Shown here piece after piece: positions 12,451 through 23,529 of a stretch of 64,000 nucleotides of DNA. Numbering within the stretch: position 1 is the first letter of the stretch; each line of letters opens with the position of its first letter. The notes beneath the pieces were generated by a model, which saw nothing but the letters and a program-made list of their open reading frames with translations, did not search any database and was not told the origin of the DNA. The position numbers and the translations under genes are program-made. Source of the DNA: Lophius americanus (lineage: Eukaryota > Chordata > Actinopteri > Lophiiformes > Lophiidae); NCBI GenBank assembly GCA_037951165.1, contig JBBDHG010000028.1, positions 7,621,001-7,685,000 on the forward strand, in the 5' to 3' direction.

Positions 12451-13850
12451 AATTTGATTTTGTTTCAATGTCAAAAGAAATTGAGATGGTTTTCCTACAT
12501 TTCTCAACTGCTTAGTGTGCTGGTTCACTATGCTTTGGGAAGGAAAAACTAAAAGTCACTGATATGTAATCAATCTTGGGGTAGGGTGGGAATGTGATGG
12601 AATCTTTGCAGGATGGCAAAGGCTCCATCTAATCAGCCATTGAATCATGACCCAGCCAAAGCTGGTGCATTCTGTATTGGGTTGATTTTTAATGGTGAGT
12701 GGAGTAGTATCAAGGTGTAGCAGTTCACTTGAGTTCATTGCCATGATCAAATGGTTTCATTTGGTATTGAATATTATTATTGAATATGTTATAACTGATG
12801 TGAGTTCAACAGCCAGTTTCTGTTAACTGTAGATAATAGTTTGCTTCGTTTTCAATTTCCGTCTGCCATTATGTAGCTAGTGCCCCCTTTTTTATTCATA
12901 CGCTACCAGCTCTGTATTCTCATCAGCTTCTAAGTAGATAATTGGTTATTTCTTTGCAGAAACACTGATCAAACAATCCGATGTTCAACACAATCAAATT
13001 GTGAATTAAATATCAATGGATGGGCTTATTAGAGACATAACGGACGATGCTGCAGTTTAATGCTCTATCTGTTTGCATTAAGTACCAACAATTACAGGTT
13101 GCACTGAAGCTGAACATGCTGCTCTACGGTTTCGTGATCATAGAAACAATACAGAGCTAAGCCTAAACTTAAAAAAAAAAAATCTGTTGAATTTACTCAA
13201 CTCGGTTATGTCAACAATTTCCATATAATTGGGTTACGTTAGATATTACTTAACTACATTATTTATAGTTGGACAAAATTGATTCATAGACAATTATCAT
13301 AACATTATAATTATTAATAATTAGATATTATCTTATCTAATTATTATTATCTAATTATTGAAAAAAGAACACATCATAACAATATATAACATATTTGGCA
13401 GTTTTTTGTATTCACTCATTCACATGTTTGAATCAAAACAAGAAGGGTCAAATCATACATCAACATATATACCAACCCTACATCCGACCATATCATCCAT
13501 CCCAAACATACATACCTTCCATCCAATCATCCATACATCAATGGATAAAACTTATATACAACACCATTTCAATCACTTGCCAAAGTTTCACAAGCACTTG
13601 ACACAGGAACTGTATCAAAACAATTGCCTGCTACTGTATACTGACTATCTATATATAACCAGACATTGCAAAATGGCCTTTTTAACAATAAATCTCAAAC
13701 TTAAGGGACAAGCCGAAACATTTAAATGACAAGCTTTTCAAAATGTGCATCATTTAAAAAAATAATCTTTACTGAAGTTCATGCTCTAATTATTATGTAT
13801 ACCAACATCTACTTATAATCTGCTTTTTTCTTGTACCTTTATTTTTTGAT
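12451..13850. other. Unrecognised AT-rich sequence
   Basis: No gene recognised. A degenerate CATC/CATA-rich stretch occurs at about 13450-13545, and AT-rich dyads (ATTATTAATAATTAG and similar) at 13303-13360. Confidence 0.45.
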
Positions 13851-14400
13851 TACATTAAATATTTTAACTGCACTTGCTCTGCCCTGCTGTCTTGTGTCTG
13901 CACCTGGGTCCATGCTTCACCCCAACTACAGATCCTAACAGAACGAACTGGCCACAATGTACCCAGTGGACGCATTAATAGACATTGAAATAAATTACTT
14001 AACATACAACCTCATCTGTCTCGAGGAGGTACAACAAGCCGCTCTCCGCATCGCTCGCCGGAAGGTCTCGGCCCAACCCAGGTTGAGGGATTTTTTGCAG
14101 AATTGGCTGAAGACCTTTGTGGTGAACCTGGACGTGCTGCAAGCATGTTCTTGGCCCTGGCCTATTGGTTTTTCCCCTGCTCCAGCCCCCGTGTTTACTA
14201 GCCTCATTCCCGCTAACCTTCAGCCACCATCATCACCTGAGGGAGCTGGCTGTGTTCCTGAGGGAGCTGGCTGTGTTCCTGAGGTTGGTTCCGTCCTTGA
14301 CTCTCTTTTTCGGGGAACCCGGCTGGCCATAAGAGCGGTCCCCAAAAAGAAGCCAAGCCGGCGCAGAGCCTCAAGGGGGTAGGGGGTACTATACCCCCTA
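13851..14400 (+). mobile_element. Ty3/Gypsy-like LTR retrotransposon remnant
   Basis: The left part resembles the 3' end of a fish LTR: ATTAAATATTTTAACTGCAC, then 'tgtcttgtgtctgcacc' and 'tgggtccatgc'. Next comes a 'cctaacagaacgaactgg' leader, then an ATG at 13957 opening MYPVDA, like the short gag start (MDPAD-type) of fish Gypsy elements. The 141-codon frame is Pro/Glu-rich near its middle and ends in a basic SRRRASRG tail next to 'gggggtagggggtactata', typical of the sequence just before the 3' LTR. I infer that gag-pol is almost wholly deleted. No protease, RT or integrase motif is present. Confidence 0.4.
14236..14277 (+). repeat. 21-bp tandem duplication
   Basis: Two exact units (CCTGAGGGAGCTGGCTGTG plus TT) inside the LTR-element remnant, encoding a duplicated PEGAGCV motif in frame. 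Confidence 0.9.
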
Positions 14401-14875
14401 AAAGATCATGGACTACATTAGGGGAATACCATGATGTTACTGAGAAGCAAGCAAGTCTATGCCTCCTTTTGCCTCTGCAGTATTGACATGGAATTGATGA
14501 AGCTCTTTGTTTCTCGGGGTGAATGCACCCAATTTACCTTCTGACCAGTGTTTCTGTGTGTAGAGCTGTGCAAAACCTACAGAAATATTCGCCTGAGAAA
14601 CTTTCCACGAATCCAGCAATTCCATGTGCTGCGAGGTAGTCAGACACTACACACTGAAGAATTTACCCAGCTGTGAGACAAAAACACCTTGTTGTGCCTA
14701 CTACAAGGTTTTGTAGTAGTGGCTCAAATATTTTACAATAGCCAAACGTTTTCACCTCATCACTTTTACATAAAAGAGCTGGGTATATTGAAGCCGGAGA
14801 CGAATGGCTGCCAGGAGGCAAATTTCCCAAAACACAATAGACAGCTCTATTGAAGTGCCCAGGGGGTTGCAAAGA
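14401..14875. other. Unrecognised sequence
   Basis: No motif recognised. It may include more of the flanking LTR-type element, but I cannot support that. Confidence 0.4.
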
Positions 14876-15126
14876 AAGAAGAAGAAGAAAGATTCCTTTA
14901 TTAGTCACATAGTCATATAGTACAACATAGTGAAATTACTTCTCTGCATTTGATCCATCCCTGAGGGAGCAGTGGGCAGCCCCTCGTGGAGCACCCGGGG
15001 AGCTAAGGATTCAGGGTCTTGCTCAAGGACCCTACAACAAGTAGACCCTGGTGGGATTCGAACCGGCTACCTTCCGATCTTCTGACTAGGAGACAGCTGC
15101 TCTACCCACTAAGCCACAGCCGCCCC
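14876..15126 (-). repeat. tRNA-derived SINE, full-length copy
   Basis: On the minus strand it begins GGGGCGGCTGTGGCTTAGTG with a box A (TGGCTTAGTGGGTAGAGC) and a box B (GGTTCGAATCC), as in tRNA-derived pol III promoters. The body includes TTGAGCAAGACCCTGA and 'ctgcccactgctccctcagg'. The tail reads TGCAGAGAAGTAATTTCAC, then GACTAATAAAGGAATC and (CTT)n. The copy at 37.1 kb is nearly identical apart from an extra CATAGT unit here and scattered substitutions. Confidence 0.9.
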
Positions 15127-15199
15127 TCAAACTTCAAAATCATCTACTTATAGACTATATAAGTAAATTCCTCCCCTTACATCGATCATGTTAGTGATC

Positions 15200-16094
15200 A
15201 CTCATGATCTTTGGCTGTCTTCTCTTTTTAACAATCTTGCTGAGCAAATCCTTTTGATTAAGAAGCCGATGTAAAAACTTTGACAAAGGAACATACCGGA
15301 AACTTCTATTGGCCTTTTCATCAAGTATATACTGAGCTGGCTCTTCATAATATTGCTTCTGCTTAAACCGTGGCTAGTGGTCCATCCTCTCCTAAAGCTA
15401 GTGATGGATGATTAGATGAACAAAGTACACAGGCTTATTCTTTGATGATAATTTGGCTAACATGGAAGTTATGGCTGTTGAAGCAATCAGCTAGAATGTT
15501 GCTAGATACAGGCACCAGGGCAGAACTAATAGAATACTGCAACTCTTTCAGAAGCTCATCGATAGCACAGCTTGGTACATGTATGTATTTTTCCAATTGC
15601 AATAAAAAAGATGTCAATTTTTGTTCTGGAACTATTTGCCAGTTCTCTGGTTTTGGGAACAGTGCACTGTCTTCTTGTTCAGCATCAAGTAACTCATCAA
15701 TTTCTGTCAAACCTATCACTTAGAAAGTATGATTGACTAAATTGGGCTTGATATTTTCCGCAACTCCAGTTTCAAAATGTCTTGTGCTTTCTGTTTTCGT
15801 GAGTTTGATATCTTCCTTAAATATTTTTTTCAAAGGAACAACTAATTGAACTTACAACATGGTTTCATGTTTTTTTAGATGGCTTTTAACATGAGTAGAA
15901 TATACTTTCAATGATGCAATATCAGTACGCGAACAATGATGGCAGCAAAATGATGTGCAATCTACTGATGTTTGAGATGTCGATAAAAATATGCTCTTCA
16001 TAGATGACTTCGAAGTGCATTCCAAGTTTTGAATGTGCAACGGCAATTTGAATATGTGCATGGATAGGGGTGTCTGGGGCCTAAATAATAACAA
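15200..16094 (-). pseudogene. Broken copy of the multi-copy fish C2H2/'SAMD3-like' family
   Basis: On the minus strand three blocks occur in order. First is a zinc-finger-like block (CHHC, 13 residues, H-x3-H; about 15880-15970). Second is a block with IHVPSCAIDELLKEL and SSNILADCF (15435-15719). Third is a short block around 15240-15330 with AQYILDEKANRSFRYVPL and LLNQKDLLSKIV. I remember this order (C2H2, VPS-AIDELL, YILD-NRSF-YVP) from a large family in fish gene catalogues named SAMD3-like or uncharacterised. No SAM domain is visible here. The blocks are in different frames with stops between, and the rest of the protein is missing. It belongs to a different subfamily from the 34.6-kb copy. 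Function unknown. Confidence 0.6.
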
Positions 16095-16112
16095 TAATAA
16101 TAATAATAATAC
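16084..16112 (+). repeat. AAT/ATA trinucleotide run
   Basis: About 29 bp of AAT repeats with one ACA interruption. Confidence 0.9.
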
Positions 16113-16530
16113 ATTTGAACTTCCAGCAAAAAAAATACATAATCGGACAATTATTCTTCTATTGATTGCAATTTCGATTGATTCTCATCTCCAGCAAAGT
16201 CTGCCATCCTGCCACTCACTGCCTTCTGATTCCCTATTCATGGTCTGATTTTCTTAGCATGCACAACTTTCCCCTACGTGAAGCCATTTAGGACAATCTT
16301 CATGAACTTCTTCTATTTCATTGGCTTTACACAACAGCGTTAGGCTGTTAACTCAAGGGACTTTTGTAGTAGTTTTAGTTTTCATATTAAGTTAGAGTTG
16401 CTAAAGTGTGTTACGTTTTTAAAGATAACTAAGATATTTTAATTAAATAGAGCTTAACTGCATTCATTCAGTTAAAGCATTAATTAATCTAACAACTAAG
16501 TGACTTGAATTTGAATTGAAGTTGAATTTA
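16113..16530. other. Unrecognised sequence
   Basis: No further exon of the neighbouring pseudogene and no repeat recognised. Confidence 0.4.
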
Positions 16531-17010
16531 TTCCGTCGTCCCCAACAACAAGGTTTTATCCCTGAAAAGGCCCCGGACCTCTGCATTGTACAAGCAATCC
16601 CCCAATTTAACTGTTGTAATTTTGAAGCTATTTCCCCAAAAATATGAATTATTAGGGTAAAATATGATATATACAATATAGAGATCCTCAAGACAATTCA
16701 AATGCGTTAAATTGGACCATGGGTTAGGACGTTATATCTGAACAATTTTTTGTAGAAAGCCAAACAAAACAAACAAGGTGAGTCAGAGAACTATTAGAGT
16801 AAAAAACAGCAAATGCGTCATCATATACAGAATACCAAATTTGGACTAAATTGGCCAAAGTTTAAGAAATTATTATTATTATGCCCCGGTTGCCATTGTT
16901 TCGGAAATATACAACAGATATTTCCCAAAATACATCCTGTTCTTTCTCAAGCTAAGGTCTATGTGGCTAAATATTTGAAATTGATCCATGAAACAACTTT
17001 TTGAGTTATC
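16531..17010 (-). repeat. CTAG-family repeat, long copy
   Basis: Minus-strand copy running from the 3' hairpin region (GTCGTCCCCAACAAC) through 'ttttatccctgaaaaggcc', 'tgtacaagcaatccccc', 'ggtaaaatatgatatatac', 'ccaaatttggactaaattgg', 'ggtctatgtggctaaat' and 'ttgatccatgaaacaac'. About 480 bp. The 5' TAATTATATCCC terminus is lost. Confidence 0.8.
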
Positions 17011-17109
17011 CCATTAATCAATCAATCGATAAGTTTCCAAAACTTTGAGCTCAAAGAATTGTAAGCAAAACATTTCATTTTCTACATGTGGAATTTTATA
17101 AACCGGTGA

Positions 17110-17790
17110 TAAACTGATTAGCCAAAACATTATCAACATATGCCTAATACTGTATAGTTTCTCTTTCTGCTGCCAAGACACCGTCAATGCCTGTATTCTA
17201 GCAGACCTCTGAAGGTGTGCTGTTGTACCTGATACCAAGACGTTAGCAGATCCTTTATGCCAGACTATCCTTTATGGATCGGACTTTTTCATCCAGCACA
17301 TCCTAAGTTTGCTGGATTGGCTAGAGATCTTAGGGTTATGGAATGCCCTGTCACCACCTTGAACTGGCTGTGGAATGCATGGAAGGACCCAAGGTCTTCC
17401 CAGCAGAGCATGTACAACGGTATCATCCTGTCTCCCGATGGCTTTCTTCCTCCAGTAATGCATCCTGTGCATCCAGTGCAACTTCATACATGGCATCCTG
17501 TGCAACTTCATACATGGAAAACAGCAATGTCACTGTATGTACTGCTCTGTCAGACCCAGCAATTAGAACTTCTTCAGCAGTTTGCGCAACAGAAACTCTT
17601 CTGTGGGATCACAAAACAGATTAGCCCTCTACTCTCACTTCCCATCAATGAACATGACAATGACCTTTTGTCAGTTCACCACTTTTATAGGTACTAGCCA
17701 CTGAGGCCTGACACCCAACAGGATCTGCACTTCTACCACTCTTTATTTTACAGTCTTGAGCAGTTTGGAAATATTCCTGACACACCTGTT
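17110..17790 (-). mobile_element. Fossil Tc1-type DNA transposon, transposase remnant
   Basis: Starts with the Tc1-like terminal inverted repeat word GATTAGCCAAAACATTATCA. It then follows the fish Tc1 transposase backwards: 'gacctctgaaggtgtgctgt', 'accaagacgttagcagatcc', 'atggatcggactttttc', 'tccagcacatcc', then 'ggacccaaggtcttcccagc' and, further on, 'cttcttcagcagtttg', 'tcttctgtgggatcac' and 'ccacttttataggtactag'. Coding strand is minus, so the element's 3' end is on the left. Internal deletions remove much of the catalytic core and no intact frame remains. The right end is not recognisable. Long frames here (17257-17697 plus) are antisense to it. Confidence 0.8.
17461..17515 (+). repeat. 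24-bp direct duplication inside the Tc1 fossil
   Basis: The word GTGCAACTTCATACATGG occurs twice 24 bp apart, with CATCCT between. Confidence 0.8.
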
Positions 17791-18904
17791 TTTGTTGACA
17801 TGTTTAATCTCATATCACAGAGTTTCTTTAAATTTAGCATTTCTTAAGGCTACTACCTGCAAGTTCTTGCATTCAAATCATTATCTCCATACTGGGGCGG
17901 AATGTTTTTCATTAGTGGATGTTTTTCTGAAATTTTGCATGCTTTGCTGTTTATGAATTTAAATCTACTGTTTTCATCACCAGATGTAATTAGATCCCCA
18001 GGAAGTTTGCTGAACCAATTTGGCTGTACTGAGCCTTTTTTAAAGATTCTCTGAGCTCCATCGATCTGAACTCTGTCATCTTCTGCAATAATAACAGGAG
18101 CATCAACTCCTACTTGTCTGACTTCCTTTTATCCTATAGATGCCTCTTTATCCTTCAGATAAAGTCAGTCCCACTCATCCAATCCCCTTCCCGACTCCCA
18201 ATGGCAAAGTCACTCAAGCATAAATACCATCCAAATATCTATTTCTACTATTGCACTCTCTCCTCATCTTTTATCTCAGAGCTGGGTGCCTGTGGCAGGC
18301 CTCTGCTCTTCAAAGAGATATTGAATCAGCTCTTATTTGATGACACAAGTAAGACAGAGCTCACTACAGGCAAACCGCTTTTATGAAGCAGCCAAGGTGC
18401 AGGAAATATTCTCAAATCTTTAACCTTTATGATGCAAATTCCATCTCATGTGACCTTGCAACACGGCAGGATATCATGCCCCGTTTTACTTCCTCTCCAC
18501 GTTGTTGTTATGCAGCGCACAACTTTTTGTAAGTGAGTTTTGCATAGATATTTTAAACCTTAAAATGCTAAGTAAGGAATTGAAATTCCAGGCACAGAGC
18601 TAGCCATGAAAAGGACTAATATAAAGGGTGTGGCAGGCACTTTTAGAAATACACCATACACATATTTTCAAGAATATTCAGACACCTCATCCTGAAATAT
18701 ATCACGTTGCTTAATGTTATTTAAATTTTTTTTCTCTCCTTTATTCTCTCACCACTTTCAAATTGGATAGAGGCCTATCTTGGAGAGGAGGAGACCAAAC
18801 CTTCACAAGAGTTTCAACCCTTTATCCATCACTGTCCAGATGACGGGTCATCTTTGTGGTATTGCAACCGCTCCAAGTATATTTTTATCTTTATATCTAT
18901 CCAT
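17791..18904. other. Unrecognised sequence
   Basis: No gene recognised. The 18114-18386 frame has no family resemblance. Confidence 0.45.
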
Positions 18905-19225
18905 GTCGGTGATATGGAATTGTCAACGTCGCCACGTCCACCGCTGTCTACCGCTCCAGATCCTTAGTGTTAATTCTATCTCAAATACTATGTCATGGCT
19001 CATTTTCAAATTTTATACCCATATAGTCATTAGCGAAGAACTGGATTGATTTTGGGAAAAGTCAGTTGTATAATCATAACTTCCTAACCGTCCTTCCAAT
19101 TACGTCGAAATATGGTGCATATGAATTGACTTGAAGGGATCTATCTTGCAGTTATATTTTACTCTAACCGCTTGAGCAACTCTGGGGATTAGGGACTTTT
19201 CACCATTATACCTTAGTTGTCTGGG
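18905..19225 (+). repeat. CTAG-family repeat, diverged copy
   Basis: Contains 'ccaccgctgtctaccgctcc', 'ggctcattttcaaattttat', 'gaagaactggattgatttt', 'gggaaaagtcagttgtata', 'atggtgcatatgaattgac' and 'ggggattagggacttttcac' in family order. The 3' hairpin/CTAG is decayed. Confidence 0.75.
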
Positions 19226-20340
19226 AAAGCAGTCAAGGCCAAATTACTCAAGTATCCTGCTTAAGAAAAAGTTTAGGTTCTATTACTTTTTACTATTATT
19301 TCCATTTTGTGATATGTTCTTCTATTACTCTACTGCGTCTCAGCGGGGAATCTTCTACTTTCTACTTAACAAAACTAGTCTGACAGCTGTAAGAACTAGT
19401 TATTTTCAGATCACTGTGCAGTGTCCAGTGTTTGATGTCGCCTGGTTTCCTCTTGGAGGTGCCAAAATAGAAACTTATGTCTTTCTGCGGGTGGTTGATT
19501 GGGTGACCTTGAACCCCTGTTGCATAGCCCCGGAGTTCCTGGTTTACATACTGCAGGAAAAATGTGTCCGAGGTCTGATTTTTTGCTCATGTGTGACTTT
19601 TTCATGGCATTGCAAACAGTACAAGTTACATGTAAAATAAATTCAATTTTTTTCCAATTTGAATTTGTGACATTTTCATATGTGGTTTTAAATCAGCTAA
19701 AGGTTGATTTTTTTTTTTCAATTTGACCTTGTGTCCCGGTCTATCGGATCGTATCTTTATCAAATTAATTTCTATATGCCATCTGTAGAAAGTCGGCATT
19801 CATCATTTTCTGCAATTTATTCCTCCTCTGGAGGCTCAGATAGCCTGACGACAGGATCAGATCAAAAAGTCAAATGCTTTCTACGAAATATTTGACTAAA
19901 CTTCCAGATTTTTTGTTTTATTGCAAAATCGTGATAAATTTAATAATATCTCAAAAATGTGGTTTTCATTATTTTGAAAATCAAATTGCTCTCGAAATGC
20001 TGCATGTTCCAATATATTTAAAATCATCCACCATTTCATCTATTTGCCCATGTATTATAATCGGTTGCACTAAAAGCTGTTTGTCTTATTTTTCCAAGGA
20101 GCTTATCAAACACCAGTTTTCAAGATTGGGTATATACAGTATGATTGACACATTCAATCCCAACTCTCTCCCTCAGTATTCCAGTAGTAGACTAACCGAA
20201 GCCATATCATCAGCACACTTACATCCATCAAAATTAGGATGATCAATCAATCCTGAAGCTATTTGTGTTCACAAAGAAAAGCAGCTGTGAAGGAATTGTA
20301 TACAGGGATATGAATCCCTCTTATTGTATGAGAAAAAAAA
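19226..20340. other. Unrecognised AT-rich sequence
   Basis: Frames at 19314-19640 and 19874-20242 (plus) have no motif. A perfect repeat of TTTTCCAATTTGAATTTGTG-like words near 19650-19730 suggests a minor local duplication. Confidence 0.4.
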
Positions 20341-20463
20341 ACTATGGATATAACTTCACATTTCATTAGGTAAGTTCAGTTGATGGTTTGCTTCTTCAAC
20401 ACAGGTGATTGGAGTCTTTTAAGGGATATAACCTTGCTGTTGGGGATGACAGCATAGACCTAG
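20341..20463 (+). repeat. CTAG-family repeat, 3' end with intact terminus
   Basis: Carries 'ggatataacttcacattt', 'ttggagtcttttaaggg' and the hairpin GCTGTT-GGGGAT-GACAGC, a 6-nt spacer, then CTAG at 20460-20463 followed by TT. Sequence after TT does not match other copies, which helps define the family boundary. Confidence 0.85.
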
Positions 20464-21561
20464 TTAGTCCATATTCTAACCCATACTCCAAAGAACATCT
20501 AAGAGCTGCTCGTAACACAAACAGTAAAGACATTCATTCTGATGTTAAACATTTTTAATTCTTTGTTTTTTGTAGCAGGATGGTTCTGGGAAATGTTCTC
20601 TTTCTGGAGTTGTTAACGGTTGTGGGTGCGTTTATGTTGGGTGCTCTAATCTAAAATATGATGTACATCTGTGAGAGGGAGACAACATTTATCACCAGTG
20701 TGCCAGGAGGAGACATGACAAACTTGTTTTTTAATCAAGCCTGGAAGGAAATTAACATTTTCCTAAATCTGAAGAGAGGGCTTCAGTGGAGACAAGAACC
20801 TTGCTCTGTCTGTTATACATAATAGTGCAGTGTTGAAGGCAGTGGCAGTATAAAACCTAAAACCTAATTATCCTGTCTGACGACTTTGGCACATGTGCTG
20901 AATGTGAGACTAACAACTCCCTAACGCTGCCTTGCCGCGAGACAGCCATTCTTAGATGTGATTTGGACCGTCCAAAAATCCATGATGTGTCCTCTGAATT
21001 GCTCTCCTCTTCCACCTGAGTGGAGGCAAAATTTGCGGTGCCATTCTTTATTTCAGCAGTATTGCAATATGAGACACTGGAGGCTGGTAGATACCGGTCC
21101 AATGCCTTTCACAGTATTTGAAGGAGCTCTCTTGAATTTTATGAAACCCTCTTCCTCCATTTACAATATTTCATTGGTGTATCTCCAAAAAACCGAAATG
21201 TTCTGTCGTCAAAATTATTTCTAATTCGAAACTTCCTTGACATCATTTGAAATTTTATTGCATTTCCAAGTGGACCTTGTGTCTTGTACCTCCCAGCATG
21301 ACATGCATGTTTGCGGTTTCAGCCAACGCAGACCGAGCAGACTTACACTCAGCAGATATTGTGTGCTGTTTGACTGCAAGTCCAACTCCAGGGATTTGGC
21401 TATTGTGCCCCCCCCCGAGTTGGCATCATGATCCAGTTATAAGCTTGCATCTCTTGAGACTCCCTTCGTGGAGTCTGCATGGCCACCGAACAACACAAAT
21501 TATACTGTGGAGATATCCTGCAGTTGACATGATGGCTTAAATAGTGATTAAAAAGGAAGAG
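20464..21561. other. Unrecognised sequence
   Basis: No gene recognised. The 21247-21540 frame includes a C-run (about 21409-21416) and no motif. Confidence 0.45.
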
Positions 21562-22022
21562 ATAATTATATCCCTGAACAGTCAGGGGTATTATTGAGTC
21601 GTCATCGGTACATCACCGCTACAGATTTATTTTGCTAATGCTATAACTAAAAAACTGATTCATGGATCATTTCCAAATTTTAAACCAGAAGGAGATAATA
21701 ATGCAAGGAAGAGGAGTATTGATTTTGAGAAAGGTCAGCTGCAAATTTCCGCAACGAGGAAGAGCTCTACCTCCCAAGGTCTTCAGGCTAAAATTTCTCA
21801 ACCCTTTGATCTGATTCAGTCCATATTTTGGTGCATATGATTCAACTCAAGGAGATCCATTTTCTTAATATCATATTTTACTCTTATAGATCATATTTTA
21901 CTCATTAGAGGGATTTTATTTTTCTACAAAAAACTATCAGGGGGATTGCTTTTACAAGAAATGAGATTGGAGACTTTTCGGTGATATAAACTTTGCTGTC
22001 AGGAATTACAGCATATGACTAG
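21562..22022 (+). repeat. CTAG-family repeat, best near-complete copy (461 bp)
   Basis: Defines both ends. The 5' end reads ATAATTATATCCCTGAACAG with a small hairpin (CCCTGA...TCAGGG), followed by 'attattgagtcgtcatcgg' and 'acatcaccgctacagat'. The 3' end has the inverted subterminal word (TTTTCGGTGATATA), hairpin arms GCTGT/ACAGC, a 6-nt spacer and CTAG followed by TT. There is no open reading frame of note, so it is nonautonomous. Confidence 0.85.
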
Positions 22023-22265
22023 TTTAGTTTATTAGTTCATGTTTATTTCCCTGGGGGGAGCTTTTTTAACGAAAAAATCTTCATTACGGAGTCACTATGG
22101 TATCTTATTTCAGATCATGTTGCTGATTTATTAGAGATAGTTAGGTTGAGTCAATATGAACTGTTTGAGTCACATTTAATTTGAGGAGTTCAATCAGGGA
22201 GATGGTTGTACAACACAGAGGTACGGGGGCTTTTCAGGGTTATACTATTAGTGGTGGGGATGACA
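22023..22265 (+). repeat. Second, tandem CTAG-family 3' half
   Basis: Immediately after the complete copy, family 3'-half words recur: 'ttagttcatgtttatttccc', 'ggggggagcttttttaacg', 'gaggagttcaatcagggag', 'gtacgggggcttttcagg' and GGTGGGGATGACA. It stops short of CTAG. Tandem 3' ends are known for rolling-circle transposons; ordinary duplication is equally possible. Confidence 0.75.
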
Positions 22266-23382
22266 ATGGAGGCTTTGAATATGAAGCAAATGAAGACAGA
22301 TGGAGTCTGATCAGTTTTGTTAGTGGTTGCTTTTTTGCAACTGGGTTATTGCAGGGTCTCCTTGTACATTCATGATATGTCTTTGTTCAAGGCCCAAATC
22401 TCTGGCAAAGGCAAAGCATAACCCTGAGCCCATCATTTTCACACTAATTTGTGCCAGGGCAGATATCACCAAACCAGCACGGTGGTCTGCCCATGGTTAT
22501 TTTGCAAGCTTGCAATTGACTGAACTGCACATTGAGAATAAAGAACAAAGTGTGTATAAACAGCATGGGATGCTGCTGTTACATCCAGAAGAACACTATG
22601 TTGCTTTATCTATTCACAATCTGAATAACAATATTTCTTTCATCGGTGTGGCATCATCTTGTGGTAAAATGATTAGGAATTGCTTCATGAAACTACAGAA
22701 TTTACAGGGAAACATCATTTCCTTACAGTTATTACAGCGATATGAGTTGCATGCGATATCCTACGCTATCACCTAGGAGATAATGACAGAGAACCTCATT
22801 AGTTCTGCCAAGGCCGTATCTCCCCTGCCAGACAGCAAGATTACTATATTTTTTAGAGGATCCCATATGGTTTGTATTTCACACTAAACCCCCCTTTACA
22901 GCTTTCTGTTGTTTTTTTTCTTGCAATGGCCAAATTGAATTCTTACTCTGGGGATATGGCCGGGGCTACTTTAAAAACTTTCAAAAGATCAAATAGCCTT
23001 CACTGGTACTTTTCACCATCCTTATGTAAGAGTTGTTTGCATTTGTAAAACCGGTTCAGATCATCTCATCCATCCTTTTCATACATTTCAATCACCTCAG
23101 ATGGTCATCTGTAAGACTTCTATTGAAGAGGAAAAACACCATGGCCATAAAAGTTTGAACGTAAATCAAAAGCCGCAGAAAGTTATTATGTTGTCAAATA
23201 AAGCTGTACACAGGGTTTCAAACTCATGTTTTCTTTTTTGACATCAGCTGCTTTATCTACAAGACCATCTTCTATGGCTCTGATGCCAGTCTGTAGTTAG
23301 CATTTTTACTACTTAGACAATGCCGATAGTCCATGTAAAAGAACATGTTGAAAATCCATAGGAAATTTAAACTAATAGAAAA
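22266..23382. other. Unrecognised sequence, one 149-codon frame without motif
   Basis: The plus frame at 22327-22776 is among the longest in the window (149 codons). It opens mid-sequence with no conserved domain, signal peptide or family resemblance that I can see, and I do not call it a gene. Confidence 0.4.
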
Positions 23383-23450
23383 TAAGTTTAAAGTAATAGA
23401 TTTTATTTGTATAACACCTTTCAGAACAGTTTACAAGTCTTTGACAACAA
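23383..23450 (-). repeat. LINE 3'-tail-like fragment
   Basis: 'agattttatttgtataacac' followed by 'ctttcagaacagtttacaag' resembles the reversed 3' end of fish LINE/SINE tails that read TTTATTTATATAGC, CTTTCA, CAGTTTACA. Confidence 0.45.
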
Positions 23451-23529
23451 AGGAAAGGCAGTCAAATACAGAATGCAGGCAGAAGCATGAAGAACAGTGG
23501 ATATTGAAATTAAAAGGCAAGAAGAAAAA

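Noticed and set aside
14876..15126. tRNA gene, because of A and B boxes
   Set aside because: The tRNA-like head is followed by a SINE body and tail and is duplicated at 37.1 kb; it is a SINE, not a tRNA gene.
15442..15723. 93-codon plus-strand frame
   Set aside because: Exact antisense of the zinc-finger-family block, which carries the recognisable protein motifs on the minus strand.
17257..17697. 146-codon plus-strand frame
   Set aside because: It is antisense to a Tc1 transposase fossil, so the open frame is incidental.
22327..22776. 149-codon plus-strand open frame, among the longest in the window
   Set aside because: No family resemblance, and composition like surrounding DNA. It starts just after a CTAG-family fragment. 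Not enough to call a gene.
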